Assembly (NCBI GenBank): GCA_964360995.1
Contig: CAYHYZ010000020.1
Span: forward strand, 1 to 13,540
DNA from: CAYHBS01 sp964360995
GTDB lineage: Bacteria > Patescibacteriota > Minisyncoccia > Ryanbacterales > HO2-45-13
DNA length: 13,540 bases
Direction of reading: 5' to 3'
Of this stretch, positions 1 to 7,520 are shown one piece after another. Each line of letters opens with the position of its first letter. Within the stretch, counting starts at the first letter, position 1. The notes under the pieces were generated by a model, which saw only the letters and a program-made list of their open reading frames with translations, made no database searches and was not told the origin of the DNA. The translations under genes and the position numbers were made by a program.

Positions 1-1444
1 CACGCGCAGGGTCAAACACCACAATATCAGCATACGCGTCTTTTGCAATGCGCCCACGATCAGTGAGCCCCACTTTATCGGCGGGCCCCATGGTCATTTT
101 GCGAATGACATCCGAGAGCGATATTTCACCTTTACTATCTTTTGCGAATGATAACGCGGTCGGTACGGTGCCGTAGGAGCGCGGATGCACTAAATTGCCT
201 GTCGTGGAAAGATGTCCCTGTTCTGCCTTTCCAATGCCATCTGAAGAAATAAATGTGTATGGTTCTTTCATGAGAAGGCGCAGATGATCGTCTTTAAGGG
301 TGTGTCCAAAAATAACTACGGACAGCTCGTTAATCAGTAGTACGTTGAGGAGCGCCTCTTCCGGTGGGAGGCCAATTGCAAGCGCGGCATCCGCTAATGT
401 TTTTCCTACCAAACCAGTCTTACGCAGCGTTGAGGCAAATATCACGCGATCATAGTGTAGTGTTAATGAGCGAAGATCATTGAGTATGATGCGTTTTTTT
501 TCTGGATCTCGGAGGCGCTGCATGATTGCGTCCTTTCCCCCTTCTTTTGCCCACTGTGGAAGCATTGTATATAACAATGACCCCGTGCGGTTATATGGGA
601 AAAAGTCGGCATGAATTTGCAGCCCATCCGCACGTGCACGACGTAAAATATCGAGTGCAACAGAAAAGTCTTCCCATGCGCTCTGCCCAATTGCTTTGAG
701 GTGCCCAATTTCTATATTAGCCCCCGAGGTGCGCGCGATATCAACTACTTCGTTGATGGAAGGAACGAGATGTTTTCCTTCGTCGCGCAAATGAAATGAT
801 GCGAGCGCGTTATATGCGCGCGCGGATGTTGCAAGCTCTTCCATTTCATGGAGCGTGACCGTTTCAGCGTTATCAAATGCAAGTCCAAATGAAATACCGA
901 ACGCGCCATCTCGAAATGCTGTACCAAGAACACCCTGCATTTCTTTAATATGTTCTTCGGATACTTTTTTAGTTTTTGGACTTAGCGTGCCCATACGGAG
1001 CGTGACGTGCCCAACAAGCGTACCGTAGTTCACTCCGATAGGACGCGAAGCAATGAATTTGAGGTATTCATCAACCGTCTGCCAATTAATATTCAGACGG
1101 GAAATATCGATCCATTGGCGCAAACTTTCCAGCGCCGCTGGACTCACGATGGGAGCGAGTGAAGATCCGCAACTGCCACCGATAATTGAGGTAATGCCCT
1201 GGCGAAGTAAACTTTCTTGCGATGGTTCATCAAAAAGCGTCCAATGTGTGTCTGAGTGATTTAAAATATCCACAACACCTGGCATCACCGCAAGCCCATG
1301 AGCATCGATGACATGGGTGTCCTTGGAAGGCTCAAGTGCTCCGAGCGCAGAAATGTGATCTCCGGTAATACCAACATCAAGTGGTTTTGGTTCTCCACCT
1401 GATCCGTCATACACTGTTCCTCCTTTAATAATGATGTCGTACAT
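1..1444 (-). CDS. N-acyl-D-amino-acid deacylase (D-aminoacylase-type amidohydrolase), C-terminus cut by the window edge
   Basis: This gene is read by translating the reverse strand: about 481 open codons from an ATG at 1444 run off the left edge. Family members are usually about 480-540 aa, so little is missing. The start MYDIIIKGGTVYDGSG is typical of the urease-type amidohydrolase superfamily, which uses a TIM barrel plus a small beta domain. Family marks seen include GGSCGSSLAP (about residues 89-98) with the metal-binding Cys, LVGHVTLR, FHLRDEG, IGHLKAIG with a metal-ligand-type His, a QIHADFFPYN segment, SSDG with the catalytic-type Asp, and VHPRSYGT. Near the visible end, GRIAKDAYADIVVFDP matches the closing beta domain. 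The family hydrolyses N-acyl-D-amino acids to D-amino acid plus carboxylate. The exact substrate here is unknown. The usual HxH after PGxxD is changed to PGVVDILNHSD. The gene starts 3 nt after mraY, so it is probably co-transcribed with the peptidoglycan genes. A cytosolic D-amino-acid or peptide salvage role is inference. Confidence 0.85.
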   Translation of the reverse strand, partial: MYDIIIKGGTVYDGSGGEPKPLDVGITGDHISALGALEPSKDTHVIDAHGLAVMPGVVDILNHSDTHWTLFDEPSQESLLRQGITSIIGGSCGSSLAPIVSPAALESLRQWIDISRLNINWQTVDEYLKFIASRPIGVNYGTLVGHVTLRMGTLSPKTKKVSEEHIKEMQGVLGTAFRDGAFGISFGLAFDNAETVTLHEMEELATSARAYNALASFHLRDEGKHLVPSINEVVDIARTSGANIEIGHLKAIGQSAWEDFSVALDILRRARADGLQIHADFFPYNRTGSLLYTMLPQWAKEGGKDAIMQRLRDPEKKRIILNDLRSLTLHYDRVIFASTLRKTGLVGKTLADAALAIGLPPEEALLNVLLINELSVVIFGHTLKDDHLRLLMKEPYTFISSDGIGKAEQGHLSTTGNLVHPRSYGTVPTALSFAKDSKGEISLSDVIRKMTMGPADKVGLTDRGRIAKDAYADIVVFDPAR

Positions 1445-1447
1445 ATG

Positions 1448-2524
1448 TTATCCAACGAGCATGATGACCATGCCGATAATTGCGACCACCGCGCTCACAA
1501 TCCAGTATCGCATAGTGATCTGCGCCTGTGTCCACCCGAGTGCTTCAAAGTGATGATGGAGCGGCGCGGCACGAAATAATTTCTTCCCGCGATATTTTTT
1601 TGAACCAATTTGTAAAATAGCAGATGCAGATGTTGCCAGTAGTGGAAGTGCAATAATTGGCAGCACCGCAACGGCATCAGTGAGCACCGCAACCACCGTG
1701 AGTGTGGTGGTTAACCCTAGTATACCAGTTTCTCCCATATAAAACGCGGCTGGTGGAATGTTATACCACAAAAAGGCCAGTAGCCCGCCAATCATTACTG
1801 CGAGCATGGCGGCAATATCGTACTGCGATTGAAAGAATGCGATGCCCATATACGCGGCAAATGAGGATGCGATGACTCCTCCGGCGAGCCCATCTAGTCC
1901 ATCGATGATTCCCCCGCTGAACGTTGCGAGCATCACGAGTACAAAAAATGGAACAAACCAAATTCCAAGATGTATTTCACCAATGAATGGTATTAAAATG
2001 TCATCCACACCGTTTTGGCGGAAAAACCACAACCCTCCAATGAGTCCAATGAGTGCCACCAGTACAATTCGCTTGCGGAGCGAAATGCCACCGGCAACGT
2101 ACGTACCGCTTGCGCGGATGAACATAAGATCGTCCACCAGCCCTATCAGACTCGCAACCACGAGCGTGAAAAGCGGAAGCCATGTTTGATTGCGTGAAAG
2201 GAAATTTAATTTTTCGAACAACGGACTCGCACTGACTTCAGCAAGAATCCAAAAAAGGAGGGTGATGACAAGCGTTGTTCCCCAAATAATGATACCTCCC
2301 ATGCGTGGCACGTCACGGCGCTCATCTTTTCGTAATTCTAACACAACGGTAGCCTCTTCCCCGGTCATCGCCTTTGAACGGCTACGCGTGGGCCACGCTT
2401 TCATTTCGTAGAGCGCTTTTCTGAGTGATGGGGCAAATGCAATACCGACAAAAAACGAAAACGCCCCCATACCAAACACCTTGAGTACGTTCAGGATGTC
2501 GAATGGGACGTCAGTAAAACTCAT
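1448..2524 (-). CDS. mraY: Phospho-N-acetylmuramoyl-pentapeptide-transferase (MraY), divergent
   Basis: This is a 358-aa polytopic membrane protein with about ten hydrophobic segments, the usual MraY size. MraY transfers phospho-MurNAc-pentapeptide from UDP to undecaprenyl phosphate, giving lipid I at the cytoplasmic face. Motifs in order are VPRMGG (72-77), GLVDDLMF with the Asp pair 131-132, GGISLRKR, IIDGLDGLAGG (D208, D211), FLWYNIPPAAFYMGETG (251-267) and APLHHHFEALGW (319-330). The PLHHHFE signature distinguishes MraY from WecA/TagO relatives. Several positions differ from textbook MraY: TPTMGG is VPRMGG, DDYLK is DDLMF, NLTDGLDG is GIIDGLDG, and MGD is MGE at the third acidic Mg2+ position. 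The ATG at 2524 is chosen because the longer in-frame start at 2593 would overlap the carboxypeptidase by 59 nt and add a non-conserved N-terminus. The gap to the upstream gene is 10 nt. Neighbouring murA and carboxypeptidase genes support the call. Confidence 0.88.
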   Translation of the reverse strand: MSFTDVPFDILNVLKVFGMGAFSFFVGIAFAPSLRKALYEMKAWPTRSRSKAMTGEEATVVLELRKDERRDVPRMGGIIIWGTTLVITLLFWILAEVSASPLFEKLNFLSRNQTWLPLFTLVVASLIGLVDDLMFIRASGTYVAGGISLRKRIVLVALIGLIGGLWFFRQNGVDDILIPFIGEIHLGIWFVPFFVLVMLATFSGGIIDGLDGLAGGVIASSFAAYMGIAFFQSQYDIAAMLAVMIGGLLAFLWYNIPPAAFYMGETGILGLTTTLTVVAVLTDAVAVLPIIALPLLATSASAILQIGSKKYRGKKLFRAAPLHHHFEALGWTQAQITMRYWIVSAVVAIIGMVIMLVG

Positions 2525-2531
2525 GGGGTAT

Positions 2532-2537
2532 ATTTTA
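2532..2537 (-). promoter_or_regulatory. Possible -10 box (TAAAAT) just upstream of mraY
   Basis: The minus strand reads TAAAAT, then 7 nt, then the mraY ATG. This spacing would give a leaderless mRNA. The hexamer overlaps the stop codon of the upstream gene and the area is AT-rich, so chance is a real alternative. No convincing -35 box was identified. Confidence 0.2.
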
Positions 2538-3447
2538 GTACGCGAGGTTATTGGTATGCAATAAGAGTTCCGCGTCTGCAATGCGCTTGTCAAACTCTGA
2601 GCCCAAAATAATAATCGCGAGCGGTCTGCCTACGGGAGATTCTAGCAATATGATCAGTGATTCTTTTGCTTGATCAGTAGTTCCTGTTTTTGCGCCAATC
2701 ACATTGTGCAATGTCCCGATCATAGGATACGTATGCGACACTGCGTGTGTGGCGCCGTCAGTGCTCAGTATGATGACGCGTGGTTCACGGGCAAGCTCCC
2801 AGACGATGGGCGTAGGGTAGGTGTGGCGTGCAAACGAAAATAAATCTCCCGCGGAAGAATAATTCGTTGCAACGTCTCCATCATCAAGTCCTGTGACATT
2901 CTGAAAAAAAGTATGCTCCAACCCCATGTCTAGGAGCAGACGATTCAGTACGCTTGCCGCACTTCGTGCCTGCGCATCTGGATGACCGTTATTCCACGCA
3001 GTATGCACCGCTGTGCCAAGTGCAGCAGCAGCGTCATTTGATGAAGAGGTGAGCATAAGGCGTGTCAGATCAACGAGCCGAAAACGCTCTCCAATTTTCA
3101 AATCTCCCTGATTTCCTTCCTCACGCACTGCTTTTTCAGGTATTTCGATCTCCGATTCCGGTGGCATCAGATTGAGCGCAGCGTGCGCAAGAAATAATTT
3201 TGTGAGCGACGCAATGGGAGCTAATCGTTCTGGAGCGCGGCTCGCGTATATTTCTCCGGTCGAGAGATTCCCAATGAGCACGCTTTCGGCAGTCACCTCA
3301 TCGGGAATGTGCATCACGGTCGCAGGTATTGGCGGCGGTGTCAGCTCCATGAGTGCGGGAAGCACCACCGCGGGCGCTTGNNNNNNNNNNAACGAGCAGG
3401 AGAAATACTGCGTATGGCATAAAATGATCGAATTTATTCGGATACAT
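2535..3447 (-). CDS. dacA: Serine-type D-Ala-D-Ala carboxypeptidase (peptidase S11, DacA/PBP5-like), interrupted by a sequence gap
   Basis: This is a low-molecular-weight penicillin-binding protein that trims the terminal D-Ala from peptidoglycan stem peptides outside the membrane. All three active-site motifs are present: SLTK (nucleophile Ser codon 3207-3209), SSN (about 3039-3047) and KTG (Lys codon 2688-2690), followed by TTDQA as in the family. The N-terminus lies across a run of ten N at 3381-3390. Beyond it, the segment MYPNKFDHFMPYAVFLLLV looks like a cytoplasmic stub plus the start of a signal/anchor helix. The Pro-rich linker QAPAVVLP resumes after the gap. The two parts are in different frames if the gap is taken as exactly 10 nt, so N10 is probably a placeholder. 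Start choice is open: ATG at 3447 (overlaps scpB by 14 nt) or ATG at 3420 (13 nt after scpB). The known part is short and shows no PBP5 C-terminal beta domain. Confidence 0.85.
3381..3390. other. Assembly gap of ten N
   Basis: Ten consecutive N lie inside the signal/anchor region of the carboxypeptidase gene. The flanking coding frames join only if the true gap is a multiple of three, so ten is probably an arbitrary scaffold spacer. Confidence 0.97.
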
Positions 3448-4000
3448 GTTGCGAGGATTCAGCGGCCGCAAGCGCGGACGCAATTTCGGTTTCTTTTGCG
3501 GTTGAGAGTGATTCAAATGCGGGTAATTCGGATGGATGCATAATACCCAGATAACGCAAAAATTCTTCGGATACCGTGTACACATATGACCGTGCATCTT
3601 TCGGATTTACTCTGCGCTCGATAAGGCCTCTGGCAAGCAATGATTGTAATGCGTACGTAGAATTCACGCCACGAATATAATCGATTGCACTGCGAGACAC
3701 CGGTCCCTTGTAAAGCACGATGGTAATTGTTTCGAGCGCTGTTCTTGATAAATTACTTTTGAGTTCTTCTCCAACAAATGTACGCACCACTTCCGACACA
3801 TCGGTACTGGTTGCAACTGATATTTTTGTGGGACCAATTGCGAGCTGTAACCCAAGCGCAGATAGTAGGGGCACAGCACGCACAGTAATGTCATCAAGTA
3901 CTGCACGCGTTACTCCGAGTGCCTGCTCAAGGCGCGCAAACGTAATCCCCTCTCCCGAGGTAAACAACAGTGCAACAAATTGTTTAATGTGTTGATCCAT
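3434..4000 (-). CDS. scpB: Segregation and condensation protein B (ScpB)
   Basis: This 188-aa protein is the small kleisin-partner (kite) subunit of the SMC-ScpAB condensin. It binds ScpA as a dimer and acts in chromosome compaction and origin segregation. Family marks include an N-terminal winged-helix domain (about residues 1-75, with LLFTSGEGITFARLEQALGV), then the diagnostic LSRTALETITIVLYKGPVSR (84-103), the helix DYIRGVNS (107-114) and LLARGLIERR (121-130) of the second winged helix. Length is normal for ScpB. The C-terminal tail (about 165-188) is Ala/Glu/Ser-rich and probably disordered. The gene starts 8 nt after scpA, the common scpA-scpB order. Its end overlaps the longer of two possible starts of the carboxypeptidase. 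No Shine-Dalgarno sequence is visible upstream. Confidence 0.93.
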   Translation of the reverse strand: MDQHIKQFVALLFTSGEGITFARLEQALGVTRAVLDDITVRAVPLLSALGLQLAIGPTKISVATSTDVSEVVRTFVGEELKSNLSRTALETITIVLYKGPVSRSAIDYIRGVNSTYALQSLLARGLIERRVNPKDARSYVYTVSEEFLRYLGIMHPSELPAFESLSTAKETEIASALAAAESSQHVSE

Positions 4001-4008
4001 GAATATTA

Positions 4009-4737
4009 CTAGGGCGCTTTTGGATGATTCATAGCGATATGTCCAAATTTCTGTTCCTGATCTGCAATCACCACTCCCACTTTTACAAGCTCAAGTAGCG
4101 CAAGGAAGCTGACAATAATATTTGTTTGATCCTTATTTGTGCCAACAAAATCAGAAAACGACGCGACAAGTCCGCGCTCAATGCGCTCTTTCAACTCTCG
4201 TATTTTATCCTCAAGTGAGACTATTTCGCGAACTTTCTTTTCAGGGAGTTGTTCGCGCACGGGAATGGCGCCAAGCAGCGACTGCATCACTTCCGGGAGC
4301 GCAGCGAGATCAAAGGTGCGTGGTGGAATGAAGGTACGTTCAACTCCAATAAATGCGTCGCGTACATACACTGGGTGCGGATGTGCATAGCGCTCACCAA
4401 GGATGACCGACAGTGCTCGCACGTGTTGGTAGATTTTGAGGCGCTCTTCGAGATCAGAAACATCTTTCTCTTCTTCTGCGGTCATATAAAACCCCGGCAG
4501 GAGTGACTTGGATTTAATGAGAATGAGTGTTGCGGCAACGCGCAAAAACTCCGCAGTTTCTGCATATTGTATTTTTGCATCCGCAACGGAAGTTTTAAGT
4601 TCCTCGAGATACGTAAAATATCCTTGCGTGACTTCAACAAGAGAAATAGTGTTGATGGTGAGCTTGCGATCCGCGATAAGATCAAGTAGCACCTCTAGCG
4701 GACCCTCGTACGCTCGCGTGCGAACAGCGTAGGGCAT
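4009..4737 (-). CDS. scpA: Segregation and condensation protein A (ScpA, kleisin)
   Basis: This 242-aa protein is the kleisin that bridges the SMC heads and recruits ScpB. The N-terminal SMC-neck-binding domain shows YEGPLEVLLDLIADRKL (10-26) and ISLVEVTQGYFTYLEEL (31-47), both close to the family consensus. EFLRVAATLILIKSKSLLP (63-81) is the conserved helical segment. The central part (about 95-190) is less conserved and charged. The C-terminal winged helix that binds the other SMC head is seen in VSFLALLELVKVGVVIADQ (209-227) followed by FGHIAM. Length is typical. The ATG at 4737 lies 1 nt after the aspS stop, and scpB follows by 8 nt, so translation is likely coupled. The smc gene is not in this window. 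Confidence 0.94.
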   Translation of the reverse strand: MPYAVRTRAYEGPLEVLLDLIADRKLTINTISLVEVTQGYFTYLEELKTSVADAKIQYAETAEFLRVAATLILIKSKSLLPGFYMTAEEEKDVSDLEERLKIYQHVRALSVILGERYAHPHPVYVRDAFIGVERTFIPPRTFDLAALPEVMQSLLGAIPVREQLPEKKVREIVSLEDKIRELKERIERGLVASFSDFVGTNKDQTNIIVSFLALLELVKVGVVIADQEQKFGHIAMNHPKAP

Positions 4738-4738
4738 A

Positions 4739-6151
4739 TTACTTTATTGATTTTTTGACTGAAATACCAAGCTCGCGAAGCTGATCGTCTGTAATCACTG
4801 ACGGCGATTGCATCATCGGATCCTCTCCTTCTCCTGTTTTTGGAAATGGGATGACCTCGCGGATGGTTGATTCTTGCTGAAGTAGCATCACTAAGCGATC
4901 CAGCCCCCATGCGATGCCTCCGTGCGGTGGAGCTCCATAGGTAAATGCGGAAAGCATATGTCCAAAATTTACGTCAATGGCATGTTCGGAAATCCCAATA
5001 ATCTTTAGCACAGAGCGCAATGAGTCGGTGTGATGATTACGGATACTCCCCCCACCTATTTCACACCCATTTAATGAAATGTCATACTGCGCGGCCAGGA
5101 TATCTGCAATGTGTTCTCCCGCGTTCAACCACGTTGCATGCGCTGGCTTTGGCGCTGAAAACGGATTATGCGTGAATGTCCATGTCCCCGCGTCCGTGCG
5201 CTCAAAAAATGGAAAATCGATAACCCAGCAAAATGCGAGCATATTACTATTTTCTTTATCCTTGCGCAGATCCGGCTTGTCTGTGCCATATGTTTTCATG
5301 GCTTCCGCGTGTGAAATACGAGGGAATGGAATTTCCTGAATTTCCATCTGGGGAGCGACTGCGTGCACAAGCGCAATAAGCAGTGCCTCACTCTGCGACA
5401 TGACATCTGCCTCAGTCACAAAACTCATCTCAATGTCGAGCTGAGTGAATTCGGGTTGACGATCCTTGCGCGTATCCTCGTCGCGCATACAGCGTGCAAC
5501 CTGAAAATATTTTTCGATACCAGCAACCATGAGTAGTTGTTTGTACTGCTGTGGGCTTTGTGGGAGCGCATAGAATGCACCGGGTTTCTTGCGAAACGGT
5601 ACAAGAAAATCACGAGCGCCTTCCGGCGTTGATTTCGTCAGTATTGGCGTTTCAATTTCAATAAATTGATTGTCATGCAGATATGAGCGAATGAAGTAAA
5701 TGATACGATCCCGCATCACGATGTTGCGATGCATACGCTCTCTGCGTAAATCAAGATACCGATATTGCAGGCGCAACTCTTCATTAATGAGCGTGCCGTC
5801 CGAGTCGATATCAAACGGCGGAGTGAGTGACTCATTGATGATGGTAATTGTATGCACTTCCATTTCGATATGCCCAAGCGTCTGATCCGCTTTTTTCATG
5901 CGCTCTGGGCGCTCCTTAATGTCACCCTCCATTTCCACCACCCACTCTGAGCGCAGCGTACTACCTACTATATGGGCTTCAGCAAACTGCGGAGTAATGA
6001 CGCACTGCAAAATACCTTCCGAAGTACGAAGGTCAATAAATATCAGTTTTCCGTGATCTCTTCGGATATGTACCCACCCGTGTACGGTGGCCGTTGTTCC
6101 AGGTATGAGCATAGTGTGTTGTAGGTTACTCCCGCACAACGATCGCGCCAA
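4739..6151 (-). CDS. aspS: Aspartyl-tRNA synthetase (AspRS), bacterial type lacking the GAD insertion
   Basis: This class IIb aminoacyl-tRNA synthetase charges tRNA-Asp, and possibly tRNA-Asn, in the cytoplasm. The N-terminal OB-fold anticodon domain shows RSLCGSNL, GWVHIRRDHGKLIFIDLR (25-42). The catalytic domain has QYRYLDLRRERM (129-140), ETPILTKSTPEGARDFLVP (167-185), motif 2 with RCMRDEDTRKDRQPEFTQLD (220-239), and motif 3 with GIAWGLDRLVMLL (412-424), then PFPKTGEGEDPMMQSPS. It is about 470 aa, whereas bacterial AspRS is about 580-600. The missing part is the GAD domain, because YGTDKPDLR (288-296) is followed within about ten residues by FCWVIDFPFF (307-316). The start is uncertain. 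TTG at 6151 overlaps murA by 26 nt but includes the conserved R-x-x-C-G segment. ATG at 6112, 13 nt after the murA stop, would lose it. I favour TTG at 6151. Confidence 0.93.
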   Translation of the reverse strand: MARSLCGSNLQHTMLIPGTTATVHGWVHIRRDHGKLIFIDLRTSEGILQCVITPQFAEAHIVGSTLRSEWVVEMEGDIKERPERMKKADQTLGHIEMEVHTITIINESLTPPFDIDSDGTLINEELRLQYRYLDLRRERMHRNIVMRDRIIYFIRSYLHDNQFIEIETPILTKSTPEGARDFLVPFRKKPGAFYALPQSPQQYKQLLMVAGIEKYFQVARCMRDEDTRKDRQPEFTQLDIEMSFVTEADVMSQSEALLIALVHAVAPQMEIQEIPFPRISHAEAMKTYGTDKPDLRKDKENSNMLAFCWVIDFPFFERTDAGTWTFTHNPFSAPKPAHATWLNAGEHIADILAAQYDISLNGCEIGGGSIRNHHTDSLRSVLKIIGISEHAIDVNFGHMLSAFTYGAPPHGGIAWGLDRLVMLLQQESTIREVIPFPKTGEGEDPMMQSPSVITDDQLRELGISVKKSIK

Positions 6152-7469
6152 GTGCTTTTAATTTTTCTGAAAAACGTTCATATCCTCGCCCAATGATTTC
6201 CATGTGTTCAATCGTGGTCTCTCCACTTGCGGTGAGTGCGGCGACAACATATGAAAAGCCCGCGCGAAGATCGGGTATCGCAATACGCGAACCTATAAGC
6301 GGCGTAGGGCCCATAATAATCGCGCTATGCATATGATTGCGCTGTCCGAAGCGGCATTGTTTGCCGCCAAGGCATTCCCGGTAGAGCTGAATATTAGCTC
6401 CCATTCTGCGTAGTGCATCGGTAAAGCCGAATCGGTTTTCATATACCGTTTCATGTACTACCGACGCGCCATGTGCTTGCGTCAGCGCGACGACAAAGGG
6501 TTGCTGCCAATCCGTCATGAATCCGGGATGTACATCGGTCTCTATAGCGATGGAAGTGAGTTCACGCCCGCGCGAAAATGTAATACCGTCGTCGTGCATC
6601 GCAAATGCGCCACCAATTTGCTGAAATTTATTCAAAAATGTTGTCATATCAAGTTGGCGCGCATTGCGTACTTTGATGCTCCCGTTTGTGGCGATTGCCG
6701 CACATGCCCATGATGCCGCTTCAAGCCTATCGGGCATGACGGTGTGGTCGTACCCTTTGAGCGCAGGAACGCCCACAATGGTGATGGTGCGATCAGTATC
6801 GACGGAAATAATTGCACCCATTTTTTGCAGCAACGCGATGAGATCAATAATTTCCGGTTCCACCGCTGCATGAGAAATTTCAGTAACACCTTCAGCAAGT
6901 GTTGCCGCAAACAATATTTGCTCGGTCGCTCCCACGCTGGGATACGGGAGTTGGATGCGGTTTCCAATCATATGATCCCGTCGCATCACAAATCCCTTCG
7001 GGACACGTTCAATGGTTGCTCCTAAATGTTCAAGCGCAGAGAGATGAAAATCTACCGGGCGCGGTCCAATTTTACATCCGCCGAGTTCTGGAACCATGGC
7101 ATGCCCCAAGCGAGCAAGGAGTGGTCCCGCAAAAAGAATTGGAATACGACTACGTCCCGCGATGGACTTCAGTTCCGTTGGTGCGATTTCTTTGATCTCG
7201 GCGGCAGTGATGCGAATAGTTCCTGGCTGCAATTGCTCCACCGATCCTCCAAGCGCGCGAATCATATCGCTCACAACGTGCACGTCATCAATATTGGGCA
7301 CATTTTTTAGGATGCAGGGTTCGGCAGTGAGCATTGCAGCAACCATACATTTCGAAACGCTATTCTTCGCTCCCTGTACCGTGATTTCTCCTGTGAGCGG
7401 CCTCCCACCAGAAAGCACCATCTTGGAAGAGGTGCGAATAGTTGAGGTGAGCTCTATACCACGAGACAT
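6126..7469 (-). CDS. murA: UDP-N-acetylglucosamine 1-carboxyvinyltransferase (MurA)
   Basis: MurA catalyses the first committed step of peptidoglycan synthesis, transferring enolpyruvate from PEP to UDP-GlcNAc in the cytoplasm. At 447 aa it has a short N-terminal extension relative to the usual 420-430. Motifs seen are GAKNS with catalytic Lys35/Asn36, the loop LGGCKIGPRPVDFH (129-142) carrying the fosfomycin-target Cys132, SVGATEQIL (178-186), HPGFMTDWQQPF (314-325) with the general-base-type Asp320, and DLRAGFSYVVAAL (400-412) with Arg402, then IIGRGYERFSEKL. Cys (not Asp) at the loop position predicts fosfomycin sensitivity, by family knowledge. The ATG at 7469 gives 16 residues before MVLSGGRPLTGEI. 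A start at 7421 is also possible but has no better ribosome site. The gene lies 51 nt downstream of pyrG, the largest gap inside the minus-strand cluster, so an internal promoter is plausible. Confidence 0.95.
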   Translation of the reverse strand: MSRGIELTSTIRTSSKMVLSGGRPLTGEITVQGAKNSVSKCMVAAMLTAEPCILKNVPNIDDVHVVSDMIRALGGSVEQLQPGTIRITAAEIKEIAPTELKSIAGRSRIPILFAGPLLARLGHAMVPELGGCKIGPRPVDFHLSALEHLGATIERVPKGFVMRRDHMIGNRIQLPYPSVGATEQILFAATLAEGVTEISHAAVEPEIIDLIALLQKMGAIISVDTDRTITIVGVPALKGYDHTVMPDRLEAASWACAAIATNGSIKVRNARQLDMTTFLNKFQQIGGAFAMHDDGITFSRGRELTSIAIETDVHPGFMTDWQQPFVVALTQAHGASVVHETVYENRFGFTDALRRMGANIQLYRECLGGKQCRFGQRNHMHSAIIMGPTPLIGSRIAIPDLRAGFSYVVAALTASGETTIEHMEIIGRGYERFSEKLKALGAIVVRE

Positions 7470-7475
7470 GGAGAC

Positions 7476-7481
7476 ATTCTA
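7476..7481 (-). promoter_or_regulatory. Candidate -10 box (TAGAAT) directly upstream of murA
   Basis: In the 51-nt pyrG-murA spacer the minus strand reads TAGAAT (five of six bases of TATAAT), then 6 nt, then the murA ATG. This is the one roomy spacer inside the cluster, where a secondary promoter would be expected. The spacing predicts transcription starting at or next to the ATG. Only a weak -35 (TTTAGT, about 17 nt upstream) is present. A purine-rich AGGGAGAG also occurs, but too far from the ATG (over 20 nt) to be its ribosome site. Confidence 0.3.
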
Positions 7482-7520
7482 GCGCATTTACTCTCCCTAC
7501 TAAAGGGATAACGAGGACGG

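Noticed and set aside
3172..3543. 123-aa plus-strand frame crossing the N-run
   Set aside because: It exists only because N codons are read through, and it is antisense to the carboxypeptidase and scpB.
7096..7482. 128-aa open frame on the plus strand
   Set aside because: It is antisense to the well-supported murA and its translation has no domain-like features.
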